NCBI RefSeq assembly: GCF_019578655.1
Contig: NC_063264.1
Coordinates: 16,542,429-16,606,428 of the forward strand
Reading direction: 5' to 3'
DNA: 64,000 nt
Origin: Ricinus communis
Taxonomy: Eukaryota > Streptophyta > Magnoliopsida > Malpighiales > Euphorbiaceae
Shown here in pieces: positions 49,379 to 60,879 of this stretch. Below the pieces are notes generated by a model that did not search any database, was not told the origin of the DNA, and worked only from the letters and a program-made list of their open reading frames with translations. Position 1 is the first letter of the stretch. Every line of letters starts with the position of its first letter. The position numbers and the translations under genes were made by a program.

Positions 49379-50766
49379 TGATAGGTCATAAATAGTTATA
49401 TTTATTGTGTTTAATTCCCTTACGATTTGGTTGAATAATGTACTTAATTATGGAAATTCTGTTTATTCTGACTTAGATGATGAAATATCAAGGATAGAGC
49501 AAAATTTAGCCTAAGGTTTTAAGTCATTACTTGTCAAAAACCAAGTCTTTTGGAGGAGATGCATAAATCTGTACAGAAGACTACTGTCGACAAGGCATGA
49601 CCACGCCTTGCTTCCCATGAGCTGCTAAAAGATGCGAAAGAGAGCTTCGAATTTTTCAGAGATTAATTTGTGCTGGACCCATCTTTAGTTAATTTCCTTT
49701 ATTTTTGGAAGTGTTGAATTAAGAGAACTTTCTCCCATGTATTTAGGATTTTAATTTATTTAGATCACTCTTTATCTTATCCTTCCTTATAGGGATAAGA
49801 TTATATAGGAAGCTTATTTCTTTTTTATAAGGATTCTTTTATTAGGGTTTAGGGTTTTACTTCCTATATAAGGACGGCTGGAAGTACTTTTATTCATGCA
49901 AATTCTTATTCTTCTTCTATTCTCTACAATTATTGTGAATTCTTACTCCACCATGAGTGGCTAAGTTTTTAATTTCTAATTCAAGAGTGAATAAATTCCA
50001 ATTGTGGTTTTGTGAGGCTTTGTGCTTAACAGAATTCTTCTTTAATTCAAGTATTCTTTATTTCTTGTTCTTATTATTTATGAATTATTAATATTGATTG
50101 AACTGACGAATCAACTTTGATATTGATTTTTCTATTGCTAAACTTTGAGTTTGTGATCCGTAATTATCATGAACGATTGACACAAGTAGCAAGGAGCTGG
50201 CTCACGTGTGTATGATTACGGCTTATTCAAATTACATAACTTGCATGATAGGCTCTAAGGAAATAAAGGAACAAGGTTAATTCAATTGCAGTTATCTCAA
50301 TTAATTAATGTTGGTTTAGTCATTCTCATTGTTCTTAGTGCTATCATTAAGTTGATACGGAACGCTATCGTGCCCAATTGACTAATGGTGAGTTTTGATT
50401 TGGATGTTAGGTTTGAGTCAATTATATTAGGAGAATTGCACTTATTGCAGTTTTTTCGAATAAGTAGACTAAGTACTTGAATATAAGAATTGATATTTTA
50501 GCCTATGATCATTATTACAATTGGATGGAATTAGCACTCTTGAATTGGAAATTTGTAAAGATTGATTTTTATTTACTTTAATATTCAGCCTTCATTATTT
50601 CTGCTTATTTATAATTTTGATTCAAACATTCAAAACCCCCCTTTTTATTTTACTTTGAGAAGCTATCCACATTGGTTCCCTTGGGATTCGACCTGGTTTT
50701 ACTATTTCTACAAGTTAGTTTAGGAAAATCAGTAATTTATTTTGAAGGGCTTCGACAACCCGTTCA
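49379..50766 (+). repeat. 5' LTR of the Athila-like element
   Basis: It begins TGATAGGTCA, where copy A of the segmental repeat is uninterrupted, and ends CCCGTTCA just before the primer-binding site: about 1.39 kb, the usual size for this lineage. Bases 49620-49800 are shared with the first 178 bases of the window (element 1 LTR). Confidence 0.75.
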
Positions 50767-50769
50767 AAT

Positions 50770-50788
50770 TTGGAGCCGTTGCTGGGGA
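50770..50788 (+). other. Primer-binding site of the Athila-like element
   Basis: TTGGAGCCGTTGCTGGGGA, a two-mismatch version of the tRNA-Asp complement typical of Athila elements. Confidence 0.75.
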
Positions 50789-50825
50789 ACCTATTTTAGT
50801 TTCTCATTGATTAATTTATTTGTTT

Positions 50826-51592
50826 ATGACTCATTCTTCTCAAGTTATTGATTTGCAGTTTAATCCTGAAATTGAGAAGACAGCGCGTCGATTAAGAAAA
50901 GAGACTAGACAAAAAAAAAGTTGTCTTATAGAGGAGTTGGAAATAGATTCGGCTATTGGTAACACATCTATTTTTCAAGAAGTTACAGAAAACATGGTGA
51001 ACAGAACTCTCAAAGAGCTAGCTGCACCGAATTTAAATCAACAACCTTTATGCATTACATTTCCCAATATTGCAGTTGATTTCGAATTAAAATCCGGTTT
51101 AATTCACTTACTCCCTTCTTTTCATGGATGTGTAGGTGAAGATCCTTATAAACATTTGAAAGAATTCCATATTGTATGCTCCAGAATGAAGCCACATGGT
51201 GTGACAAAGAGCAAATAAATCTTAGAGCTTTTCCCTTTTCTTTGAAGGATAAAGCAAAAGATTGGCTCTATTATCTACCTTCCGGTTCAACAATAACATG
51301 GAATGAGATGAAAAAATTATTCTTAGACAAGTTTTTCCCTGCAACAAGAGCTGCCAACATCAGAAAAGAAATTTGTGGCATAACACAGTTCATTGGAGAA
51401 ACATTGTATGAGTATTGGGAAAGGTTCAAGCAACTTTGTGCTAAATGCCCACATCATCAAATCTCTCTGCAACTCCTAATCCAATACTTCTATGAAGGAT
51501 TATTGCCAATGGATAGGAGTATGATTGATGCAGCAAGTGGTGGAGCTTTGATAGACAAGGCACCTGAAGAAGCCAAGTAATTGATTTCAAAC
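50826..51592 (+). pseudogene. Athila-like gag, frameshifted
   Basis: ATG at 50826 (MTHSSQVIDL). The frame runs to 51218 and contains SGLIHLLPSFHGCVGEDPYK. A frameshift near 51200 moves it to 51176-51580, with the conserved gag core FPFSLKDKAKDWLYYLP, FLDKFFPATRAANIRKEI and YEYWERFKQLCAKCPHH, and the frame ends at an AAG-TAA. Gag would form the virus-like particle in the cytoplasm. At least one frameshift and one stop disable it. Confidence 0.88.
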
Positions 51593-52615
51593 ATGGCTGA
51601 GAATTCTCAGCAATTTGGTACAAGGGCTGATGGAGCTACAAGGCGAGTTAATGAGGTAAGCATTAAAAATCTTGAAAATCAAATTTCTGATTTAACTGCT
51701 TTGGTTCGTCAAATGGGTGTAGGGTAATTACAAATGGCAAAAGTTTATGGAATATGTTCGGTCCAAGGACATCCTACCAATATGTGCCCAACATTGCAAC
51801 AAGACTCGATACAAGAGGCTAATGCTCTAGGCGGATTTGCTGGTCAATCTCAAAGGAAGTATGACCCTTTTTCCAATCATTATAATCGTGGATGGAGAGA
51901 TCAGCCGAATTTGAGCTATGGGAACCAAGGAGGACAATAAAAGTATCCTTCCTAGAATTTCAATAGACAACCTCAAGCTTCAAATTCAAGTATGTCCTTG
52001 GAAGATATTGTTAAAAATCTTGCTAACAATAATCTTCAATTTCAACAGGAAACAAGGTTAAGCATTCAGAATTTAGGCAATCAAATAACTCAATTGGCTA
52101 TGTCAGTTAGTAAATTGGAGGCCCAAAATTCTAAAAAACTACCTTCGCAACCAGAAATAAATCCAAAGGTGAACGTTAGTGCAATTTCTCTAAGAAGTGG
52201 AAAGGAGATTCCTTCAGGCTCGATTCCACTTAAGGAAAGTGAACTTAGCAAGGAAAATGAAGAAGAAGCTTCTTCCAAGGCATCACGTAGGGTAAAATTT
52301 GATCCTCCCCTATCTCTTTCATTTCACACTCCATTACCTCCTTTTCCTAGCAGAATAGCAAAACCAAAAGAAGATGAGCAAGAAAATGAGATCTTGGATA
52401 CATTTAGGAAGGTGGAGATAAATATCCCACTATTGGATGTTATCAAACAAATTCCTAAATATGCAAAGTTCTTGAAGGAATTGTGCACCAACAAAAGAAG
52501 AATGAAGGAAAAGGAGAAAGTAGTGGTAAGTAAGAATGTGTCGGCAATCTTGCAAAAGAATAATGTCAGAAAAATGCAAAGATCCAGGTATGTTTTCATT
52601 ACCTTGTGTTATTAG
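51593..52615 (+). pseudogene. Athila-like gag C-terminal region and linker
   Basis: A zinc-knuckle remnant YGICSVQGHPTNMCPTLQ near 51752-51805 is followed by a Gln/Asn-rich stretch (51810-51940) with a TAA at 51938. A second open stretch (51992-52615) contains SLEDIVKNLANNNLQFQQET, a coiled region, and INPKVNVSAISLRSGKEI, the conserved linker before protease. The frame then departs from the protease frame at about 52560. Confidence 0.8.
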
Positions 52616-53268
52616 TAATACGAAAATTGAGCGTGCCATGTTAGATTTGGGAGCTTCCATTAATGTCATGCCATTTTCTATTTATCAAGATTTAAAACTA
52701 AATGACTTGCAAAAAACTGGTTTAGTGATTCAATTAGCTGATCCTTCTTTCATTCATCCCCTTGGGGTAGTTGAAGATGTTTTGGTGCAGGTTAATGAGC
52801 TCATATTTCCTGTCGACTTTTACATTTTGGAAATGGATGGTAATTCCTCATCAAAATCAGCCTCAATTTTGTTAGGATGACAATTCATGAAAACTTCTAA
52901 GACAAAGATTAATGTAGATGAGGGTACTCTCTCCGTAGAATTTGATGGAGAGATTGTTAAATTTAATATTTTCGATGCAATTAAATACCCTAATGATGTA
53001 CATTCTCTTTGCCATATTGATGTAATTGATCCAATTGTGTAGGAAGTTTTTGCAGAAGAAAGTGTTGTTGATGAGCAAGAATTAGATGAAAAATCTATTT
53101 TTGAAGGAAATGATTATGAGATTGGTGTAGAAGAACTATTTTCAGCAACAATATCTGAACCCACAAATCTCAATACTGAAATCTCTAATACTAATGACAA
53201 GATGTTACCTTCAATTGTGCAGGCACCAAAACTAGAGCTGAAAGCTTTACCAGATCACCTAAATTATG
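52536..53268 (+). pseudogene. Athila-like protease and linker, truncated before RT
   Basis: The frame at 52536-52880 has FSLPCVISNTKIERAMLDLG and the catalytic-type DLGASINVMP, with the flap region LADPSFIHPLGVVEDVLVQV. A TGA (Gly to stop) at 52878 interrupts it. The following linker to 53268 is open apart from a stop at 53040 and ends LPDHLNYV, the usual boundary just ahead of RT. Everything downstream is gone. Confidence 0.85.
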
Positions 53269-54123
53269 TGTGAGTCAAGTTACACATTACCATTACCATT
53301 CTCCTATTTCTTCTCGTCAACTCCTCTCTCATCTATTGCATTCATTCTAGATTACTCACGTCATTTAAAAATATTATATAATAAGAGTAAATTAGTTTAA
53401 TCATTACCATGTAATCATGTCAGCTTGTTAAACGACGTAAGTCATTTTTGCCTCTATTTATGAACAACACAAACTACATGATATCTTGATGACTAACGTC
53501 ATTTAAAAGATTGATGTAATAAGAGTAAATTAGTTTTAATCAATGCTATGTAATCACGTCAGCTTTTTAAACGATGTAAAATATTTTTCTGTACTTTAGA
53601 GTGATGCCATCCTAGAAGGCTGCCAGAATTTCTGCCCTCATCGGATCGGTTTTCAAGGCCAGACTATCACATGCCCACCAGTTTCCTCCTGGTTTGTCCT
53701 CAAACCACACATCTAATAAAGGGGTCCTGCTCTGATATGATTTGTAACGACCCAGAACCATATCACAATGAGATATTGTCCGATTTGGCCCCCATTGGCC
53801 TCACAGTTTTATCGCCTTGGCGGATTCGAGATCCTAGAGGAGGTCACTCATCCTGAAATTTCTCCGAATCAAGCAGGTTTAACTTTGGAGTTCCTACAAC
53901 CCCACAGCCAAATAACGAAAAGGCTTCTCATGTAATCAGTTTCAATTCTTTACATATATGTTATTAACCATTCTTTGTCATGTTTCGACATGCAATTCGG
54001 TTCATTCATGTACCCCGTACCTTAGAGTGTTGCCATCCTAGAAGCTTGTCATAAGCTGCTCCTTATCCAAGCATCCTATCCTTGCTGTGGCGTCTACTTT
54101 CGCCCTCATCGGATCACTTTTAT
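53269..54123. repeat. Segmental repeat, 5' head, fourth copy
   Basis: Collinear with 40256-41123, from 'tgagtcaagtt' to 'gccctcatcggatcactttt'. It includes TRIM sequence. It stops where the FGGY-kinase locus sequence begins. Confidence 0.85.
53743..53954 (-). repeat. TRIM LTR with a 5S-like promoter region, second copy
   Basis: Same 212-bp length and ends as 40735-40946, with the 5S-like boxes at 53894-53831 on the minus strand. The primer-binding site next to it is more decayed (CATATCAGAGCA). Confidence 0.55.
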
Positions 54124-54342
54124 AGGAAATGATGATTATTAACTATGTTGGGATATTTTAATTTTTTTCTGTGAATTGCTTTAGTTTTTTTAATGATTGA
54201 ATTGAATTGCTTGTGAATTGAATTAAAATGTAAGTAGCTGCTAACTTGGGATTAATACTTGTGCAAACTGTTCTACTCTATCGTCATAGATTTTTTTATT
54301 AATATCCATTTGATTTAGTATAACTAACCTCACTCTTTCCAT

Positions 54343-54465
54343 GTCATTCATCCATCAAAAGACCCAAAGGTGAAGCAGTATCATGATGCCAAATACCAAG
54401 TATTCCGTGAGCTTTATGAGCAGCAACTATCTCAACATGCATTAATTGCTAAAGCTTTGGAATAG
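54343..54465 (+). pseudogene. FGGY-family carbohydrate kinase, last exon fragment
   Basis: Reads VIHPSKDPKVKQYHDAKYQV, continues FRELYEQQLSQHALIAKALE and stops at TAG 54463. This is the C-terminal end of the plant FGGY pentulose-kinase-like proteins, which phosphorylate a pentulose sugar in a two-domain actin-like ATPase fold. No catalytic domain exon lies upstream; the fourth segment copy and Athila sequence are there instead. No clean AG acceptor is visible at the left edge. Either the rest of the gene was replaced by the rearrangement, or this exon was copied in. Confidence 0.65.
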
Positions 54466-57400
54466 GTCCTGCTACTAATGATGCTTCCGATTTTTTATTT
54501 TCTTGTCAACTTGTTACTGATTCCACCGTAGGAATGGCTTCACACTAAAAGCCTCAAGCTCTTTGAGCGCAACGGATGGAGCTTAGTTTTGGAGCGTCTT
54601 ACTGTGAGTAGTATATTATACATTTATGTATGTATATGCATTTTCTCCTCTCCCCTTTGCAATAAGCATGCGTTTAAATGCGAATGAGATTGATGAGACT
54701 TAGTGATTAAGATGATATGCGCCCATGAATTATGTGAAAGAGTAGATTTTCATTGCATAACGGGATTGAGTTACAACCTCCTAGATGATGAGATACTCAT
54801 CGGACATAGGCGCATGCTTGATAAGTAATGTTAGTCTACAAGTGCTTTGTTATTGTTATTTTGATTAGTGTTGCTTGCCGTTTATTGATGTTGATGTGAT
54901 TGTCTGTGTTTGTATCTTTATTATGATGTTTATCAATCGTTAGAAAAAAATGTTGCCACTATGCAGATAGACTAATTTGACAGCAAAAGTGGGGACCTTC
55001 TCAGTTTACTAGAGGATGATATTCTTAGTGGATCTAGAAGGCTTGAAAATAAGATGTTCAGAGAATTATGATCCACGAGACTTCGAAACGAACCTATAAA
55101 TTTTTAAAAATATTATAAGCATTTGAAAGAAGACTGAAACAATTTTTGAAATGGTTTTATCATTTTCGCAAAGTTTTAAACTTGAGCGTTGTGTCCGTTG
55201 GTCTCTCAGTACACTTCACATGCATCGAGTCGCACATGTTCACTCATGCATCATATAAGTTTCATGTCAAATACGTCGAGTAGCATATCGGTCGGTCAGT
55301 CTCAGATATAATGCTGCAAGTTTTAAACAAAGTGAAAATGAAAAGTATACTAAAATATATTTTACTGAAAATTATTAAAGTATATTGAATGGTTCGAACA
55401 AGACACGATGGATCAAATTTCTCTGTATGGATGAGGTTCGGCACTCGAGACATCACAATAAACTATATGGTGATTGCGAGTGCATAATAATACGATTGCT
55501 TGTCGGTGAATTGTTTATGATTGGTCAGGGAGGCTTTAAATAATAATTACTGTGTCACAGTTGTGTGGATGCTCAAAGAGGTTTTCAATAATATGGTGTT
55601 AGGGATATTAATATTAAATCTGTAACTAGACAAAGCCGAACCAAAAGTATTTTTACTTTATGGTATTAAGAGCATACTTTTGTTATCTTAAAATATATAC
55701 TGTAATAAAAATATTGTTCAATACTAATGCATCACCCTAGGAGAAGGATAAAGCTCTCTTATTTAAGCAGCAGGAATTTTTATTTTTATTTTTTGGAAAA
55801 AAGATTGCTCTTTAATTATAGAAACAAAAAAAGAAAAGGGATTTTAGCATAAGAGAATTTGATTTGTACATGACAAGAAATGAAAAAATAGATTCTGATT
55901 CTAAGTCTGCCATGCAGTAATTGGCATAAAACTAGACTTGGGATGTATATACATATATACATAATGATTGATTGACTAAAATAGAATTGGAATTTTATTT
56001 ATTTTTTGGATAAAGAGCTAAAAAAGCATGTTGTTGTATGTGTCTATATATAAATATTCCAGAATGCTCCGAAAATTTCTAAATGAGAAAATATTGATAG
56101 AAGTAATCATAAGCCTTCAGTTATAATTTTATTTTTAATTATTATTCCAGCGTTGGATCTTTTATGTATAAACATACTTTAGTCTAATAATTTACATGCA
56201 ACTACAGATTTGTTGTGATGATAAAATGTATCTGCCTTCAAAAGAAAAGAAGCAATGAAGTATTTGTTTTTATTAGTTATGTTCAGAATTAGTATTTTTC
56301 TTTTTACATTGGAGAATATGCATACAGCCATAAATAAAAGAACATTTTAAATTCACTCATCTTTCTCTTTAATGATTCCAGCATCATCAGAACTTACATT
56401 AGTCATATGCATAAAAAATAAGCAAATTCTTTGTATGGTCATTCAAGTTCAGTGCATGGGGCTTATAGCTTAGGGTTATCTTCCAAAAAATGCCCGAGTA
56501 AAAATTAGCTAGCTAGCTAGCTTTCCTTATAAAGAACTGTCTGAGAAGAGATTTATTAAAGAAAGGAAGATAATCATGTTTATGAGTTGATAGTGGCAAG
56601 GCATATCTGTGGTTTAAGGTGTAAAAAGAGACCTCTATCATAAAGAAAAGTGGACTAGTTGTGATTGGTACAAGACAAGGACTTATACTTGCACATTTCA
56701 AATCTTTTGGCTTAACACTATTATAATTTTAGCTTCTTTTAATAAACCTCTTTTCCAATAACAACTAATATATTATTATTATTATTATTATTTAAAGAAA
56801 TTGGAATACGGAACCTAGTGAGGGAGTTCTATAGAACTCGGATTAAGGTCTCGAAACAAATTTAAAATTTTGTATCTAACGCCAAATCAATTTTGCACGT
56901 CTATTATTATTTTTCACGTTGTTGTTTACTTTTGTAGATATAATTTTTCTTTCTCTTTTCGCAAGTGCTATATAAACCAATCTTCAGGCAAGAATATATT
57001 GTTAAGCCATGTTTGAGCATTTAAACTCTAATCATGTCTTTGAAAGAATTTAACTCTAGAATTTATGCTAACCCTATTTCAGGACTAAAGACTGCTAAGT
57101 ATCTTCTTTTGTTCTTTGGTTTACGAAGTTTGCATACAACAAACCATTGAAATCACAGGCCGAAATTTAAAGTACAATAAATCATTAACTGACATACATT
57201 ACATGTGCAAATGCTTACCATATCAGAGTCTTTTAGTTTTACACTCTTTGTTAAATTTTAGATAGCCAGTTTGTTATCAACCTTAAACCTACCCGAGAGG
57301 TAGGCCTGGACTGGTTAAAAATTCAAATATAAGCCAGCTTAAAATCTTAAGCAGTAACTAAGGATCAGCTAAGTTTCAATATCATATTGAAACCAGAACC

Positions 57401-58919
57401 GGTCCTAAATCAGAACCAACGACCCAAGCTGGAACCAATTTCACTGGAATTAATCTAAGGGTTGTATTTGGCACAAACCCCCTAGCTATATGGATAATAT
57501 AGTTGGGCTTTTTTCATTAACATCATCTTTTCCTCATATTTTGGGTTTGTGTTAATTTTCTTTTATTTTAATATCTTTTTATCAATTTGATTTACGGATT
57601 CATAATTTTTAGAAATAAACTTAATTCTAAGCTCAGTTAAGTTATAGAATTGCTTCTTTAAACTTTATTTGGTAGAAACATTCTAATCCATAATATTATT
57701 AATTCTATTCTTATAGTCCAATATTTGATAGGATAGTTTAACTAATAAGATAAATTACTAAAATAATTATATTACCTAAACTCTATTTGCTATATATACC
57801 ATATTATATCTCTCTAATTTCTTCTTTTATTTTTCTTAAAAAGTCTATAAATTATATAGTATTCATTACTTTTTATAATATTTTTTTATGTTACTTGCAA
57901 GTTTATTGGATAAAATTTTAGTGCTTTTTCTATTGAATCTTATAAATAAATATAAATCAAATTTATTTTGCAAAAATAAAAAAAAATTATTATGAAATAT
58001 TGTATAAAAAGCTTATAATATAAGTGCAAGAATATAAATTTTAAGATTAAACTACTATAGTCACATTAGCAATAAAATATCTTATATAAATTTTGGTGGA
58101 GATAGTTTACTTAATATAACTTTTAAACTAATAAGTAAACAAATGAAATTTATAAAGTTATTTTTAAGTAAATAAAGTAAAAAAATAATACTATTTTAGA
58201 AATTAGAACTTTATTATTTATATAATTAGTAATCTCATTGTAGATGGCTTACTAAAGACATAGAAGGCTTGGTATTGAATAAGATTGATTTCATGGATTA
58301 GCTAAGTCCTTGAAATTATTAAGCCGACCTCTATTATATATACCAAATATAGTGTTATTTATCAATATTATAGCTTAATTAGTTAAGCAATAAACCAAAC
58401 AAATTGTTATATTACTATTGTTATTTTATAATAATGGAATATTAAAATATACAACGTTAATTTTTAATGGTAAATTCATACCTAGTAGTTTTCTTATCAA
58501 ATAAATTATCCAAATATTTCTAAAATTATAAACACGTATATTAATTTTATTTATCAAGCTTTTATTTTTGTGTGCTAAATCACTTACTAAAATCATCATA
58601 TTATTGAAAATTATGTTATATTAATATGAGATCATAGATTTCTAATAGTAACAGTAGATTATTAAAGTGAAAAAAAGAGAGACCAAAAACCTTGCAATAT
58701 CAATAAAAAAATCACTGATCCTTCAAGTGAAAAAACATCTATCTATAATGTGTCATTTTTTACTTTCCAGTAGAAGTTCCATTAAAAACAAATTTTAGTG
58801 CTTTATTTATATTTTCCTTATTATTAATTAATCTTGAATTTTTCAAATTTTAACAATTTTATTTAATTATTTTAAAATTTTAAAATAAACAATAATACTT
58901 TAAATCACATCATCAAGCA
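54466..58919. other. AT-rich spacer with possible orphan exons near its start
   Basis: At 54535-54603 an exon-like block reads EWLHTKSLKLFERNGWSLVL and is followed by GTGAGTAG. At 54975-55070 another reads SGDLLSLLEDDILSGSRRLE. I recognise neither. The rest to 58919 has no coding signal; an ATT repeat is at about 56769-56791 and a short GCTA repeat at 56503-56521. Confidence 0.4.
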
Positions 58920-59157
58920 TCATGGCAATACCATTAGTGGAATAACTTTCCAACCTCTAAGTCAGATAACCCACACTCCCATTGCAAATCGAAACCCTTC
59001 CTTAATAGCCAAAAGTTCAGCCATAGTTGTAGAAAACACTGATAGGTTAGAGCTTGCAGAAACTGCCATACGACCACCTTCATAGTTTGTGAGAAGAGTA
59101 TAAGAAAAGGAAATAGAAGGGTGTAATTTTAGCATTTTTTTAGGGCAAACAAAGATA

Positions 59158-59158
<1 letters not shown>
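58920..59158 (-). pseudogene. RNase H-like (RVT_3 type) fragment
   Basis: The minus strand reads GGRMAVSASSNLSVFSTTMA then ELLAIKEGFRFAMGVWV and a stop, with frame broken after it. This resembles the start of the plant RNase H-like domain attached to LINE reverse transcriptases (AE-type 'AELLAIKEGLRFA' core). It is short and dead. A 136-base part of it (59023-59158) is duplicated at 61834-61969 on the other side of the pararetrovirus-like block. Confidence 0.55.
59023..59158. repeat. 136-bp direct repeat flanking the pararetrovirus-like block, left copy
   Basis: From 'atagttgtagaaaacactga' to 'aaagatat', nearly identical to 61834-61969. Confidence 0.9.
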
Positions 59159-59193
<35 letters not shown>

Positions 59194-59194
<1 letters not shown>

Positions 59195-59312
59195 ACGATA
59201 AACAAACTTGTTCATTTATGCATAGTAATAAGTCCCGTCTGGTGTAAGGGCAGTAAAACTGGTGGCTTGGTTCATGTTTGTTTAGAAAGTTATCTTGGTT
59301 TATTTTAAAATG
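59194..59312 (+). repeat. Leader sequence, inverted copy
   Basis: The reverse complement of 61605-61722, about 110 bases with a handful of mismatches ('ggcagtaaaactggtggctt' in both). Confidence 0.9.
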
Positions 59313-59319
59313 TCAATAT

Positions 59320-59406
59320 TAAGGTTGACACAGCATCCTCAATAGGATTTCCTAGCTCATCTAAGATGGGGGTCCCTTCTATTGTGGTTTAGATAGCACC
59401 TAGGAT
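59320..59406 (-). repeat. Inverted duplicate of part of the coat-protein-like region
   Basis: The reverse complement of 59684-59770, nearly perfect over 87 bases with a spacer of about 280 bases. A transcript could fold into a hairpin here. Confidence 0.92.
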
Positions 59407-59409
59407 GCC

Positions 59410-59896
59410 CATAATGGCCAGATCCCTTATGATTTCTACACTTATGGTGAATTAGTTAGCCTTACCCAGAAAGAAGGATTGAAGATTTGCCATGACCTTA
59501 AACTCCAAAGACAACTAAAATGGGAAATGAAGAAGGTGGAATTTTTATGGCAATGTTCCTGAGACCATAATTCCAGAAGTTCTACCTCTGTTTAATCTAT
59601 TCAAAGCCCATCATGTAGCTGGATTTTCTGGCCAGCTTAAAGGATGGTGAGATTACCATCTCACACAAGCACAACAGCTCAAAATCCTAGGTGCTATCCA
59701 AACCACAATAGAAGGGACCCCCATCTTAGATGAGCTAGGAAATCCTATTGAGGATGTTGTGTCAACCTTAATCTTAACGATTTCCCTTCACTTCATAGGA
59801 GACCCTTCTCTTCTAAAAGATAAGAATGCTGAGCTTCTTAGCAATCTAACCTGTAAAAAGCTTAGCAATTTCCAAGCTTATAAAGATGTTCCCTGA
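59410..59896 (+). pseudogene. Caulimovirid-type coat-protein-like fragment
   Basis: On the plus strand, one frame reads from about 59410 (QIPYDFYTYGELVSL), shifts near 59560, and continues past a TGA at about 59648-59650 to a stop at 59894-59896, with a segment ending NAELLSNLTCKKLSNFQAYK. The pattern of a Cys-Lys-rich 'LLSNL.CKKLSDF' block is common to coat-protein-like parts of plant endogenous pararetroviral polyproteins. That is from general family knowledge, not a search. A frameshift and a nonsense codon break it. Its strand is opposite to the movement-protein region next to it, so the two were not inherited in this arrangement. Confidence 0.55.
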
Positions 59897-60812
59897 CTGC
59901 TCTAGCAAACTCAGTTTGCTTCTGAAATTGATCTTGGCTAGGCTTTGAAATTTGGTAGGGTGTGAAGACTGGATTTTTGAGCTTTTCTGATTGGCTTATC
60001 TCTTTTGGATGACTAGTATTGGGGATTGGAGATGTGAAGACTACAGGAGGTTTTTGGATCTGGCTTTCTATCCTAACAATCTGCTTCCCTATTGTGTTAA
60101 GATAGGTATTCGAGAAATTGTTCTGCTGAACAATATTCTTGACATTTTTCTCAAGATCTTCTCCTATTAACTTGTAAGGTGTAGCCTCTATTTCATTCTC
60201 TCCATAAGGAATGGTTATTTTCCTAAGGGGAAGATGTTCATACTGGATGGTTTGGTTTTCCCCGACCTTCCATTCTGGAGTCTTGTTTCTTATAGTAACA
60301 GGACTAATAAGCTTTTCTTTGAAAGGATAAAGAATACTATTTTCTTTGCAATAAATCTGAAACCAATCAAAAAATTTGATTTGGATCTTTTTTTTTATGC
60401 AAAATTGATAGTATCTCTCTTGAATATTGTCTTTTTCTTGTAAAAAATGCTTAAAAAACCAAAGTTTTTTAGAATGGTTTTTCTTTGAATAGAAATCTTC
60501 ATGTAAAAGCTTTTTATTGATTTGAAAATCTTTTGAAATCATGTTGATTTCTGCTTCTAGATTTTGTGTTATTGTAGATGGTGATGGTGAAGAGGGGGTA
60601 GAGACGGTCTCTATATCATCATCATCTTTGTTTGGTTCATTGTAGACGGGTCTAGGGATATTACTTTGGTAATCAACATTCTGTAATATAGTGTTTGAGC
60701 TTGGTATATCAGATGTTGAAAATCTTGGTTGTGTTTGTAATGGAGTTGGTTCTTTGTAAGGGGCATAAATAACATAAGGTATTTTTGATACCTTTCCAAT
60801 ATCTATGGTCAA
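59862..60812 (-). pseudogene. Polyprotein segment downstream of the movement protein
   Basis: An uninterrupted 316-codon frame, the longest of the block. It is hydrophilic and Lys/Asn-rich, with a Ser/Pro/Asp-rich stretch (residues about 60-85) and a central aromatic segment with FFDWFQIYCKENSILYPF. In plant pararetroviral polyproteins this kind of segment joins movement protein to coat protein; its function is unknown to me. The frame is open upstream into the decayed movement-protein region, so the ATG at 60812 is not a natural start. The last residues run into the inversion junction near 59890. Confidence 0.55.
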
Positions 60813-60879
60813 TGTTGAAGAATCATCATCAGAAAATCTAGATGAGGTTGATTTCCTGTTGAATGTAAGCTTTACTTTT

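Larger units (their letters stand above)
49379..53268 (+). mobile_element. Athila-like Ty3/gypsy element, 5' half only
   Basis: A long LTR, a degenerate tRNA-Asp-type primer-binding site, gag and protease occur in the order and style of the Athila lineage. Sequence stops just after the protease-RT linker (ALPDHLNYV). RT, RNase H, integrase and the 3' LTR are missing, and the head of another segment copy follows directly at 53269. Confidence 0.85.

Noticed and set aside
50820..50825. Earlier TTG start for the Athila-like gag
   Set aside because: The ATG at 50826 is two codons further on and is the normal start type in plants.
57267..57480. Less AT-rich patch in the right-hand spacer ('gaaccagaaccggtcc')
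   Set aside because: Possibly an old repeat, but I found no second copy, terminal structure or open frame.
58962..59195. Frame with an IYIYIY N-terminus as a complete small gene
   Set aside because: The N-terminus is translated TA microsatellite; only the inner RNase H-like part has family resemblance.
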